This document shows, piece after piece, positions 51,376-59,131 of a DNA stretch of 64,000 nucleotides. Position 1 is the first letter of the stretch, and each line of letters starts with the position of its first letter. The stretch covers positions 124,001 through 188,000 of the IMG/VR virus record IMGVR_UViG_3300033146_001382; one strand, 5' to 3'. The position numbers were made by a program, and so were the translations under genes. Origin of the DNA: a virus. The notes under the pieces are model-generated. The model did not search any database, was not told the DNA's origin, and saw only the letters and a list, made by a program, of their open reading frames with translations.

Positions 51376-52203
51376 ATGTTTGGGACTAAAACTAAGGAAC
51401 AAGTGCTAGCTTTGTTTCCAAAACAAACTATTTTAATGGCGTATAGAGGTAGTATAGCCCATGGTATGTACGTGCCTAATACTGACCCATACAGTATAGA
51501 TGATATCGATTTATTTGGTATACACATGGCTCCGTTAGACTGTTATTTAGGGTTACTAAGACATAAAGATTACTATGAACCTTTATCAGCTAAATATAGA
51601 GAAACAGTGGAAGCATTTCATGATGAATATGATGTAGTAAGTTACGAATTTAAAAAAATGATGCATTTATTGATGAATAATAATCCTAATGTGTTAGCTC
51701 TTTTAAATCTTAAAGCAGAACACTATATCAGTGTTACTAGTGCTGGAGAATTGTTAATTAAACACAAGCACATATTTTTTTCTCAAAAAGTTTATTACTC
51801 TTTTGTTAGATATGCTGAAGACCAACTCAAAAAAATGAAACGTACTAAATTTAAAGGATACATGGGTAAAAAGCGTAAAAGTTTGGTTGCTGAATTTGGC
51901 TATGATACAAAGATGGCCGCCCATTGTATACGATTACTTAGAACATGTATTGAGTTTTTATCTACTGGAGAATTAAATGTTTATAGAGAAAAAGATGCAG
52001 ATGAGTTATTACAAATTAAACTAGGTAAACGAAGTTTGGAGTCTGTTAAGTTAGAGTCAGAAGAACTATTAGTTGAAGCTGTCTATGCTAAAAAGCATTC
52101 AGTGCTGCCTGAAAAGCCTGATTATAAAACTATTAATTTATTAACTAAACAAATAATTTATGACTATATCACTACAGAGACTTCAGGTATTTATATAAAA
52201 TAA
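51376..52203 (+). CDS. RlaP-like nucleotidyltransferase
   Basis: This 275-residue protein starts at ATG 51376 with AGGAGGTACT. TILMAYRGSIAHGMYVPN and IDDIDLFGIHM hold the G-S and D-x-D of the nucleotidyltransferase fold in the COG3541/RlaP group. Members are often found beside RNA or DNA ligases, and the next gene is an ATP-dependent ligase. The helical C-terminal half has FGYDTKMAAHCIRLLRTCIE, typical of the group. The target (RNA end or small molecule) is unknown. Confidence 0.7.
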   Translation: MFGTKTKEQVLALFPKQTILMAYRGSIAHGMYVPNTDPYSIDDIDLFGIHMAPLDCYLGLLRHKDYYEPLSAKYRETVEAFHDEYDVVSYEFKKMMHLLMNNNPNVLALLNLKAEHYISVTSAGELLIKHKHIFFSQKVYYSFVRYAEDQLKKMKRTKFKGYMGKKRKSLVAEFGYDTKMAAHCIRLLRTCIEFLSTGELNVYREKDADELLQIKLGKRSLESVKLESEELLVEAVYAKKHSVLPEKPDYKTINLLTKQIIYDYITTETSGIYIK

Positions 52204-52206
52204 TTA

Positions 52207-52236
52207 TTGACAAAATTTAATTTTGTATTATATTAA
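52207..52236 (+). promoter_or_regulatory. Sigma70-like promoter before ligase gene
   Basis: TTGACA at 52207-52212 is followed after 16 bp by TATATTAA at 52229-52236. It gives a leader of about 30 nt before ATG 52271. It begins four bases after the preceding stop. Confidence 0.7.
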
Positions 52237-52270
52237 AGTGTAATCAATAATAAGAACATGGAGATAGTTT

Positions 52271-53563
52271 ATGCCAGAAATAATTCTAGTTCAGCAGAAT
52301 TCTAATAGAAGAATAAAATTTATTATTCTTACATTAGAAGAAGATACCGTAAGTAGAGTATGGGGGCTAATTGATGGGAAAGCTCAAACTACTAGTAACA
52401 TATATAGTTATATTAATAAAGGAAAAGCTAATGAACTTAATCCTAGTGAAGCAGCAGCTGCTGATTTTTATAGAATTATTGATACTAAACTTAAAGAAGG
52501 GTATATTAAAACTGAATCATTAGATGATTTACCTAAGTTTACCAATGAACATATGGATTTTAGTGGTCTACCAGTACAGTTTTGTTGTTCTAAACCACAC
52601 ACTAGTATTTCTACAACAAAGTGTAACAAACTTATTAAACAACAACTAGCCCGTTTCTTTGTTAAGGAAAATGGGCTTTGCCATTTCATTCTTATAACTG
52701 ATACTGGAGAAGTTAAAATATATACTAGGCGTATAGATGATCATACTAGAAAGTATCCAACTATTGTAAAGACTATACAAGAATTGAATCTACCTAAGAA
52801 GACTTTACTTATTACAGAATTTATAGTTGATCCTGAATTGATGATTCCCCATATGCAGGGGTTTAGTTTAATTTCTAGTATTTCTAGGTCCGACACATTG
52901 AAAGGTAAAGTACGAGAAGATATTACACAAACTTTAGCGTTACAAGAAAAATGTAGGGTAGTAGCTGTAGTGTTTAATATTCTATTTGTAGATGGAAATA
53001 ATCTTACAGAAATAGAGTATGGAGAGATATTAGAGTTACTGTCTGAAATAGATTTACGTAGTACTAGTAATGACGGATCTCATTCTAATATTATACTACC
53101 TAAAGAAATGAAGTTTAAGTCCTATGAAAAAGCATACAGTTGGGCATATAATAATAAAAAACAGTATGAAGGATTAGTAGTTTGGAATGTACATGAGAAT
53201 GCAGACATTACTTATAATGGTAAACCTAATAGAAGAGCATGTTATAAACTTAAAGCAGTAACAGAAGATGACGTAGTAGCTTATGATTGGAAAGAAGGTA
53301 CTGGGGCTAAACAAGGTAAAGTCGGTAGTCTATTGATAGGTAAATACGATAAAGATGGAATTATAGTTCCAATGGGTAATGTAGGCTCTGGATTAAAAAT
53401 TAAACAAGGTGAGTGCGAAGTATCTTATTGGGAATTTCCTTGTGTAATTGAGATTGAATACGATCAAAGATTCCCTACAGGTTCTTACCAATTCCCTAGG
53501 TTTAGTAAACGTCATGAAGATAAAATACCTTTAGATGTGGTAATAGATAAGGATGGATTTTAG
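52271..53563 (+). CDS. ATP-dependent DNA ligase with WGR-like N-terminal domain
   Basis: This 430-residue protein starts at ATG 52271. Residues ~1-80 (NRRIKFIILTLEED, SRVWGLIDGKAQTTSN, AADFYRIIDTKLKEGY) follow the WGR domain layout. The nucleotidyltransferase core has motif I FFVKENGLCHFI (Lys132, K-x-N-G instead of K-x-D-G), motif III LLITEFIVD, motif IV YEGLVVWN and motif V CYKLKAVTEDDVVAYDW. The last ~70 residues form an OB-like domain (GNVGSGLKIK, VIEIEYDQRF). It seals DNA nicks with ATP. The Asn in motif I is unusual for DNA ligases, so an RNA ligase is less likely but possible. Confidence 0.8.
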   Translation: MPEIILVQQNSNRRIKFIILTLEEDTVSRVWGLIDGKAQTTSNIYSYINKGKANELNPSEAAAADFYRIIDTKLKEGYIKTESLDDLPKFTNEHMDFSGLPVQFCCSKPHTSISTTKCNKLIKQQLARFFVKENGLCHFILITDTGEVKIYTRRIDDHTRKYPTIVKTIQELNLPKKTLLITEFIVDPELMIPHMQGFSLISSISRSDTLKGKVREDITQTLALQEKCRVVAVVFNILFVDGNNLTEIEYGEILELLSEIDLRSTSNDGSHSNIILPKEMKFKSYEKAYSWAYNNKKQYEGLVVWNVHENADITYNGKPNRRACYKLKAVTEDDVVAYDWKEGTGAKQGKVGSLLIGKYDKDGIIVPMGNVGSGLKIKQGECEVSYWEFPCVIEIEYDQRFPTGSYQFPRFSKRHEDKIPLDVVIDKDGF

Positions 53564-53564
53564 T

Positions 53565-53822
53565 ATGATTACAATAAATAATATAAAACGAACTACATTA
53601 AATTATAAATGTGAATGTGGGGCAGTAGGTCAATGTATGTTTAAAGCTCCAGAAGGTGATTTAGCTTTAATAATAGATCTTCAATGTCCTATGTGTGATG
53701 ACGTAGAACGTATTAAAATCATTAAATACTCTACTGAAGAGAAGAAGTTACAATTACTAACAGATGACACAGAACTACATTGGGCTATTGTAGTAGACAA
53801 TATAGTGGAGGGGCAATACTAA
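53565..53822 (+). CDS. Small zinc-finger protein
   Basis: This protein is 85 residues from ATG 53565, just after the ligase stop. An in-frame ATG at 53553 would overlap the ligase end. YKCECGAVGQC and LQCPMCDD give CxC and CxxC knuckles. The rest is acidic and beta-rich. It overlaps the next start by one base (TAATG). No family is recognised. It is one of several small Cys-knuckle proteins in the window. Confidence 0.5.
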   Translation: MITINNIKRTTLNYKCECGAVGQCMFKAPEGDLALIIDLQCPMCDDVERIKIIKYSTEEKKLQLLTDDTELHWAIVVDNIVEGQY

Positions 53823-54781
53823 TGAATAAGCACTTTACAGATGATTCATTATTTAAATTATTATGGAGTGATTTAGCTTCTACTAATTTAGGGGACGATA
53901 TAACTATTAAAGAGGCAAAGTATGAAGACATATATCATATTTTAAATTTAATTAAAGCTAGTTTAGTTTCTAATGTCTCATTTACTGACTGTTTTATACA
54001 AGTATGTGCTACTACTGCATTAATGGAGACTGATGAAGAAGTATTAAAAAGGCTCACTTTCGCTATTGCATTTAGACATTTATTAGCATTAAATGATACA
54101 GATATTGTATCCTTTATTCGTCCCAAAAGAGATTTTTTAGCAGAATTAGCGGCTCAAAAATATAATATACACATAGAGCGTGTAACTACTGTAGAAAAAG
54201 AAAAACTTATTACAGAAGATACTAGTAATTATTCTATTACAGACCCTCCAGTACCTAGTTGGGATGAATACTTTTTTAATGTATGTAGACAAGCTGCTAG
54301 ACATTCTAAATGTAGATCTAGACGAATAGGTGCTATTTTAGTTAAAGATAAAAGTATTGTAAGCACTGGTTATAATGGTCCACCTAGGGGTGTACCTAGT
54401 TGTGAGAATAGATGGGTATTAGATTCTAAATTTATAGATAAGTATAAAAGTAAGATAGTAATACCCATAGATAATGATAAACCTTCTTGTCCTAGGTATA
54501 ATTTAGGTGCAAAGTCTGGAGAAATGTTACAAATTTGTATAGCAGGACATGCCGAGGAAAATGCTATTTTAAATGCTGCTTGGCATGGTATTAGTACTAA
54601 AGGGGCTACACTATATATGACGTGTGCTATACCTTGTTTTAGATGTTTGATAAAAATAATTAATGCAGGTATATCTGAGATAGTAGTTACTGGAGCTTCT
54701 TTTTATGATGATAACTCTGAATTTCTTCTCAATAATAGTAAAGTTAAAGTACGTTTTTACGATTTCCTAAAAAAAATGTAA
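53822..54781 (+). CDS. dCMP deaminase with extra N-terminal domain
   Basis: This protein is 319 residues from ATG 53822 (TAATG). Residues ~1-135 form an unrecognised helical domain (EDIYHILNLIKASLVS, CFIQVCATTALMETDEE). Residues ~145-319 are a deoxycytidylate deaminase: SWDEYFFNVCRQAARHSKCR, RIGAILVKDKSIVSTGYNGP, AGHAEENAILNAA (zinc His and catalytic Glu) and TCAIPCFRCLIKI (zinc Cys pair). It converts dCMP to dUMP for thymidylate synthesis. Phage dCMP deaminases are usually ~150-190 residues, so the fusion is unusual. A gap of 75 bases follows with a TACTATATAGTA palindrome but no clear promoter. Confidence 0.85.
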   Translation: MNKHFTDDSLFKLLWSDLASTNLGDDITIKEAKYEDIYHILNLIKASLVSNVSFTDCFIQVCATTALMETDEEVLKRLTFAIAFRHLLALNDTDIVSFIRPKRDFLAELAAQKYNIHIERVTTVEKEKLITEDTSNYSITDPPVPSWDEYFFNVCRQAARHSKCRSRRIGAILVKDKSIVSTGYNGPPRGVPSCENRWVLDSKFIDKYKSKIVIPIDNDKPSCPRYNLGAKSGEMLQICIAGHAEENAILNAAWHGISTKGATLYMTCAIPCFRCLIKIINAGISEIVVTGASFYDDNSEFLLNNSKVKVRFYDFLKKM

Positions 54782-54856
54782 TACTTTTTTTATTTATGTA
54801 CTATATAGTATATAGAGGGTATTAAAACCTACTAAATTAAAAAGGAGAAATAAATT

Positions 54857-55366
54857 ATGTCAGAACATGATTTTTATCAAATTGACCACACTGGAGTTAA
54901 AGAGCCTGATAGGTACGTAAATACAAGAACCGATACATCTACCCCTATTAGACGTGCTGCTGATGCGAAAATTTCGAATTTTGGTGCAAAAAATATAGGT
55001 ACTAGAATGGATTCAGACTATACAAGAACTGTACTAGAATTTGAATCTAAAGACACATTACTAGATCATAATGTGCTCACAGAAGATACTGGTATTGGTA
55101 GTAATATTGGGGGAAGAGGAATAAATGTAGATCATAATCCTTATGTGGACGGCTCTACTGTTAAACGTGTTAGGGATGAACAAGCATTTAGAATTGGTAT
55201 GTCAGATAATAGAGGCGCAAGTATTGATGCCCCAGGTTTTGATGTATCTGATACTAATGTTGTACTGGCAGCTTTAATAGCTGGAAAGAATTGGCCCACA
55301 GAGGGTTGGCGTTCTTATGGTGGAAAATATGACTTTACACCTTATACTGGTGGCGGTATACATTAA
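54857..55366 (+). CDS. Unknown protein, Gly/Asp-rich
   Basis: This 169-residue protein starts at ATG 54857 with AAAAAGGAGAAATAAATT, a strong ribosome site. The chain is rich in Asp, Gly and Asn with low hydrophobicity (DYTRTVLEFESKDTLL, GIGSNIGGRGINVDHNPY, WPTEGWRSYGGKYDFTPY). No signal or membrane segment is present. This looks like a flexible structural or inhibitory protein. It opens the block of small genes that leads to the PAS sensor. Confidence 0.45.
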   Translation: MSEHDFYQIDHTGVKEPDRYVNTRTDTSTPIRRAADAKISNFGAKNIGTRMDSDYTRTVLEFESKDTLLDHNVLTEDTGIGSNIGGRGINVDHNPYVDGSTVKRVRDEQAFRIGMSDNRGASIDAPGFDVSDTNVVLAALIAGKNWPTEGWRSYGGKYDFTPYTGGGIH

Positions 55367-55386
55367 TTAAGAAAGAGTATAATTAA

Positions 55387-55599
55387 ATGGAAAAGACTTA
55401 TTGTGAATGTGAGCAATGGAATTTTTATGTAACACATTATCATGAAACTTTTTATTGGAATTCTAAAGCAAAGGGCTGGTACGTCCAATGGGTGAACCTC
55501 TCAACACGTGAGGGGTACACTCAAGTTTCTAGATATGCTATACCTATGATATTCTGTCCTTTATGTGGCGGTATATTAAATGAACCAGAGGAAGGCTAG
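55387..55599 (+). CDS. Small zinc-binding protein
   Basis: This 70-residue protein starts at ATG 55387. YCECEQWNFYV and FCPLCGGIL hold CxC and CxxC pairs around a Trp- and Tyr-rich core (FYWNSKAKGWYVQWVNLS). The compact zinc fold suggests protein or nucleic-acid binding. No family is recognised. Confidence 0.5.
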   Translation: MEKTYCECEQWNFYVTHYHETFYWNSKAKGWYVQWVNLSTREGYTQVSRYAIPMIFCPLCGGILNEPEEG

Positions 55600-55608
55600 C
55601 TTTTCATT

Positions 55609-56142
55609 ATGGATGATAATACAAATAGAGATCCTGCAATAAAACTACATTTACAAGAATCTAAGAATATGCAGAAGGAATGGTTTACCTACGCTTTAGA
55701 CGCCATTCAAAAACTTTCTGATAAGATTGAGGCTACTGTACTATCTATACAGAAAGAGCGTGAAGGTTCTTTACTACGTATGGTAGAGCTTCGTGAGCAA
55801 TTAATGGACCAGCTTACCGTAAATGATAAAAGTAATTCAATAGAATGGGCCAATATTAGTAGTAAATTAGATGTGACACTAAAAGAAATAATAGAACGTC
55901 TTGCTAAATCAGAAACTGAGACTAATTCACTTTTACAAAACTATACCAAGGAGTATGACAATAAGATTAAGGAAGTGTCCACTGCTGTACAATCTACTAG
56001 GGATACTCAATTAATAGTAGGGACTAAAGTAAAAGTATATATAGCAATGACAGGAATGATTGTAGCCACAGTAATAACGACACTAGCTGGTGGAGCTTTA
56101 GTATTATTTAAAGACACCATTAAAGCTTGGATAGGGAGTTAA
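55609..56142 (+). CDS. Coiled-coil protein with C-terminal membrane anchor
   Basis: This 177-residue protein starts at ATG 55609. Residues ~15-145 form a long charged helix or coiled coil (QKLSDKIEATVLSIQKERE, KLDVTLKEIIERLAKSETE). A hydrophobic segment AMTGMIVATVITTLAGGALV follows near residue 150, then a short basic tail. The topology is a cytoplasmic coiled coil anchored in the inner membrane by its C-terminus. It is followed three bases later by the PAS sensor, so it could be its membrane partner. A holin-like role is less likely because there is only one hydrophobic segment. Confidence 0.55.
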   Translation: MDDNTNRDPAIKLHLQESKNMQKEWFTYALDAIQKLSDKIEATVLSIQKEREGSLLRMVELREQLMDQLTVNDKSNSIEWANISSKLDVTLKEIIERLAKSETETNSLLQNYTKEYDNKIKEVSTAVQSTRDTQLIVGTKVKVYIAMTGMIVATVITTLAGGALVLFKDTIKAWIGS

Positions 56143-56145
56143 AAA

Positions 56146-58293
56146 ATGACTCATGACTTAGAAAAACTACGACAATTAACTGAAACTTTGACTAGTAATG
56201 GGTATCTTACTGACCAGGCCGCCTCCTGGGAATATGCATTTGATTCGGTTAAAGCTTTTGTCTGCATTACTAACACCTCATTTAAAGTAAAATACATCAA
56301 TAAACCTCTCCGTAATACTTTAAATATTAAATCAACTCAGTGTATAAATAAAGATTTACATACTATCTTAGGTGATAAAGATTTACAAAAAGAACTAGAT
56401 AGTAATCAAGGGATACAAGATCCTAAAGAAGGGGTTATAACCTATCAAGAGTTATTTATAAAATCATTCAATGGTTGGTATGAATCGCATAGACATGATA
56501 TTACTACAGACCATGGTGAACTTATAGGATATATATATCTGTTTGTAGATGTCACACAGAAAAGATTAACACTAGAAGCATTGAAAAAGAGTGAAAAAAA
56601 TTATAGATTATTGTTTGAATCTATGTTAGATGGTTTCGCACTACATAAGATGATATTTAATGATGATGGCGAACCATATGATTATGAATTTATAAATGTA
56701 AATCCTGCTTTTGAAAAACTAACTGGATTAACTACTAAACAATTAGTAAATCATTCTGCATTAGAAGTTTTACCTAAGTTGGAACAACACTGGTTTGATG
56801 TTTATATTAAAGTTGTACAGACTGGGGAGTCTTACAGATTTAGTAATTATTCTGCTGAATTATGTAGATACTATGACGTAGTAGTATTTAGACCTATGCC
56901 TGGTTATTTTGCGTGTATAATATCTGATATAACTGATAGGACATTAGCAGAAGAGAATCTTCATATGTCAGAAAGACGTTTTCGTGAGATAATTGAAAAG
57001 GTAGAAGGTATAGCTATACGAGGGTATGATGATAAATTTAATGTAATATTTTGGAATAAGGCATGCGAAACTTTATATGGGTACACTAAACAAGAAGCAG
57101 AAGGTGAAAATATAGAGGATTTAACTTTTTTAAAAGGCTTAAAGGTGCCTGTAGAAGAGTTTTTGGACAATTGGTTTGATGATAAAGAGCCACCATCTGC
57201 TCAGGAACTAATTTTAAAAAATAAACTAGGTGAAGACGTTCATATATTTTCTTCTAATGTATTGCACCAAGGCGCAAATGGTAAAGAGATGTTTTGTATA
57301 GATATTGATTTAAACCCCATTAAAGATGCACAAAAAGCATTGTATGATACTAATTTACTTTTAAATGGTATACTGAATGCAATACCTGATGTAATAGTAG
57401 TACAAGATGCAGATCATAATGTAATTAAACACAATAAGACAGCAAAAGAGTTCTTTAATGTAACCTCTAAGAAGGCAGAGGGTAAAAAATGTTTTCATTA
57501 CCTAGGGCGTGGTACAAATTGTACTGATTGTCAGACTGCTATAGCTATGGCTACTAAAAAGCCTTCTAAATTAGAAAGGTATATAGAAGAATTACAAGGA
57601 TGGTTTGATTGTAGATCATACCCTATTTTAGATACTGATGGTAATGTTACTAAGATAATAGAACACTTGAGAGATATATCAGACTGGAAAAAAGAACAAG
57701 AACTATATAAAGAAGTACATTTAAAAGTTGAACAGGCTTTCCATAGACTAAGATTCATAGTAAGAGCAGTTGATGGCTTTCTATGGGAAAAAACATGGGA
57801 TATGGAAAAAAATGCATGGGTACTGACTTATGTTGACCCTCAATTTTGTAGGGAGTTTTATTACTTAAATGGCACTGATGAGGAAGTATGTGAAAAAGCA
57901 TATGGTAAATCAACTGATAATTTATTACAGTTTGATTTCAATGACCTAGATTATAAAAATTCATTTGCAAACGTATGTATGCTCACAGACAAACACTGTC
58001 TTGAGCAGGAAGAAGCCAGCGAGTATTTTGAGATGGGTTATATGAATAATGTTTGGACTATTTTAAAGGTAAGAAAAACTCCTCTATATGATGGCCGGGG
58101 TAAATGTACAGGTATTCTAGGATTTGCTAAAAATTGTTCTGATGACTCTTATTCTATTAAAGAGCTTCTTGAAGTGGGTATACAAACGAATAGAATTAAA
58201 AAACTTACTACAGGAAGTAATAGATTAAAATTGTATTGGGTAGTACAAAGAAAAAATGAAGCAAAAGATTTAACTCATTTAGATTTTCCTTAA
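56146..58293 (+). CDS. Multi-PAS sensor protein without kinase domain
   Basis: This 715-residue protein shows five PAS or PAS-like domains at about residues 28-137, 150-265, 275-390, 400-515 and 530-665. Each of the first four ends in the PAC-type IxxxIxDITxxK pattern (FVDVTQKRL, ISDITDRTL, DIDLNPIKD, LRDISDWKK). PAS4 carries CFHYLGRGTNCTDC (Cys449, 459, 462), a Cys cluster seen in some sensor kinases. No HisKA, HATPase, GGDEF, EAL or HTH domain is present. The final ~45 residues are basic. The likely role is signal sensing or binding to host regulators. A stand-alone receiver domain lies 2.2 kb downstream. Confidence 0.8.
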   Translation: MTHDLEKLRQLTETLTSNGYLTDQAASWEYAFDSVKAFVCITNTSFKVKYINKPLRNTLNIKSTQCINKDLHTILGDKDLQKELDSNQGIQDPKEGVITYQELFIKSFNGWYESHRHDITTDHGELIGYIYLFVDVTQKRLTLEALKKSEKNYRLLFESMLDGFALHKMIFNDDGEPYDYEFINVNPAFEKLTGLTTKQLVNHSALEVLPKLEQHWFDVYIKVVQTGESYRFSNYSAELCRYYDVVVFRPMPGYFACIISDITDRTLAEENLHMSERRFREIIEKVEGIAIRGYDDKFNVIFWNKACETLYGYTKQEAEGENIEDLTFLKGLKVPVEEFLDNWFDDKEPPSAQELILKNKLGEDVHIFSSNVLHQGANGKEMFCIDIDLNPIKDAQKALYDTNLLLNGILNAIPDVIVVQDADHNVIKHNKTAKEFFNVTSKKAEGKKCFHYLGRGTNCTDCQTAIAMATKKPSKLERYIEELQGWFDCRSYPILDTDGNVTKIIEHLRDISDWKKEQELYKEVHLKVEQAFHRLRFIVRAVDGFLWEKTWDMEKNAWVLTYVDPQFCREFYYLNGTDEEVCEKAYGKSTDNLLQFDFNDLDYKNSFANVCMLTDKHCLEQEEASEYFEMGYMNNVWTILKVRKTPLYDGRGKCTGILGFAKNCSDDSYSIKELLEVGIQTNRIKKLTTGSNRLKLYWVVQRKNEAKDLTHLDFP

Positions 58294-58318
58294 TAGATGA
58301 GTAAATTTTAAATAAGGT

Positions 58319-58331
58319 ATTATGGGGCTCC
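58319..58331 (+). repeat. 13-bp inverted repeat, left copy (hsp20 flank)
   Basis: ATTATGGGGCTCC at 58319-58331 is the exact reverse complement of GGAGCCCCATAAT at 58858-58870. The two copies enclose the hsp20 gene with 526 bp between them. The left copy overlaps the anti-Shine-Dalgarno arm (CTCCT), so the right copy could compete for pairing in a full-length mRNA. Confidence 0.85.
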
Positions 58332-58342
58332 TATAAAAGGAG
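58328..58342 (+). promoter_or_regulatory. Candidate RNA thermometer before hsp20
   Basis: CTCCT at 58328-58332 pairs with AGGAG at 58338-58342 around a five-base loop (ATAAA). AGGAG is the ribosome site of the hsp20 ATG at 58350. The short stem would hide the site at low temperature and melt when warm, as known for bacterial heat-shock thermometers. The function is inference. Confidence 0.5.
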
Positions 58343-58349
58343 AAAAACT

Positions 58350-58850
58350 ATGAAAAGAAATATGAAAGATTTAGTTAAGAAACACAGCTCTATAGGGAGT
58401 GTGTTTGCTTCTAATCGTTTCGATGACCTTTTTAGTGAAGTATATGCACTAATGGATCATGCTTGGAATGATTGGGACTTAAGTGCTAGTGCGTTTCAAG
58501 CACTACAACCTAAAGCAACGTTTCCAAAGATAAACGTAGCAGAAACTGACACTGAGTATGAAGTTGAGATTGCAATATCTGGGTTTGATAAAGACAACCT
58601 AGAGTTGGAATTTAAAGACTCATGTCTATTCATTAAAGCTGATAAAGCTGAAGAAGATAATGATACTAATAAAAAGTGGCTAAGAAAGGAAATATCAAGT
58701 CGGTCATTCAGACGGGCGTTACAATTCCCATTAAAAATTGATAGTACAGCAATTAATAGTTCATATGATGATACTAGAGGTATTGTCACCTGTGTACTAC
58801 CAAAGCAACTTAAAAAAGAACCAGATGTAGTAAAAATAACAATAGACTAA
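58350..58850 (+). CDS. Small heat-shock protein (Hsp20/alpha-crystallin)
   Basis: This 166-residue protein starts at ATG 58350. The alpha-crystallin domain runs from PKINVAETDTEYEVEIAISG to VTCVLPKQLKKEPDVVKITI. It has the typical SGFDKDNLELEFKDSCLFIKA and SFRRALQFPLKID segments, and the conserved final strand with GIVTCVLPK for G-V-L-x-x-x-x-P. Hsp20 oligomers hold unfolding proteins for refolding and are carried by various large phages, probably to aid virion assembly under stress. An RNA-thermometer-like hairpin and a flanking inverted repeat are present. Confidence 0.93.
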   Translation: MKRNMKDLVKKHSSIGSVFASNRFDDLFSEVYALMDHAWNDWDLSASAFQALQPKATFPKINVAETDTEYEVEIAISGFDKDNLELEFKDSCLFIKADKAEEDNDTNKKWLRKEISSRSFRRALQFPLKIDSTAINSSYDDTRGIVTCVLPKQLKKEPDVVKITID

Positions 58851-58857
58851 ACAAAAG

Positions 58858-58870
58858 GGAGCCCCATAAT
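58858..58870 (+). repeat. 13-bp inverted repeat, right copy (hsp20 flank)
   Basis: GGAGCCCCATAAT at 58858-58870 lies seven bases after the hsp20 stop and is the exact reverse complement of 58319-58331. It sits ahead of the AAGGAG ribosome site for the next gene. There is no T-tract, so it is not a terminator by itself. Confidence 0.85.
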
Positions 58871-58891
58871 CCCAACACTAAAGGAGAATAT

Positions 58892-59116
58892 ATGGCTAGA
58901 AATTTTTATGATTGTGCCAAAAATGGCGGAAAGGTAGTGAGTAAAAAAACAAAGGAAGGTAAAATGATTAAAGTTTGTTATGACAAAGATGGTAATTCCC
59001 ATGTAAAATTTAATAATAAGAAAAATAAAAATAGAAATAAAATGGCACGAAACACTAAAGCTTCTGTGGCAAGCCTACAGAATTTAGCTGCACATTTCAA
59101 TAACAATAGACATTAA
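58892..59116 (+). CDS. Small basic protein
   Basis: This 74-residue protein starts at ATG 58892 behind AAAGGAGAATAT. It is Lys- and Asn-rich (KKTKEGKMIKVCYDKDGN, KKNKNRNKMARNTKAS). High charge suggests nucleic-acid binding. No family is recognised. Confidence 0.5.
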   Translation: MARNFYDCAKNGGKVVSKKTKEGKMIKVCYDKDGNSHVKFNNKKNKNRNKMARNTKASVASLQNLAAHFNNNRH

Positions 59117-59131
59117 TAAAGGGATTTACTT

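Noticed and set aside
55609-56142. Holin
   Set aside because: Only one hydrophobic segment, preceded by a long coiled coil; no adjacent endolysin.
56146-58293. Histidine kinase
   Set aside because: No HisKA His box, no N, G1 or G2 boxes of HATPase; only PAS domains are visible.
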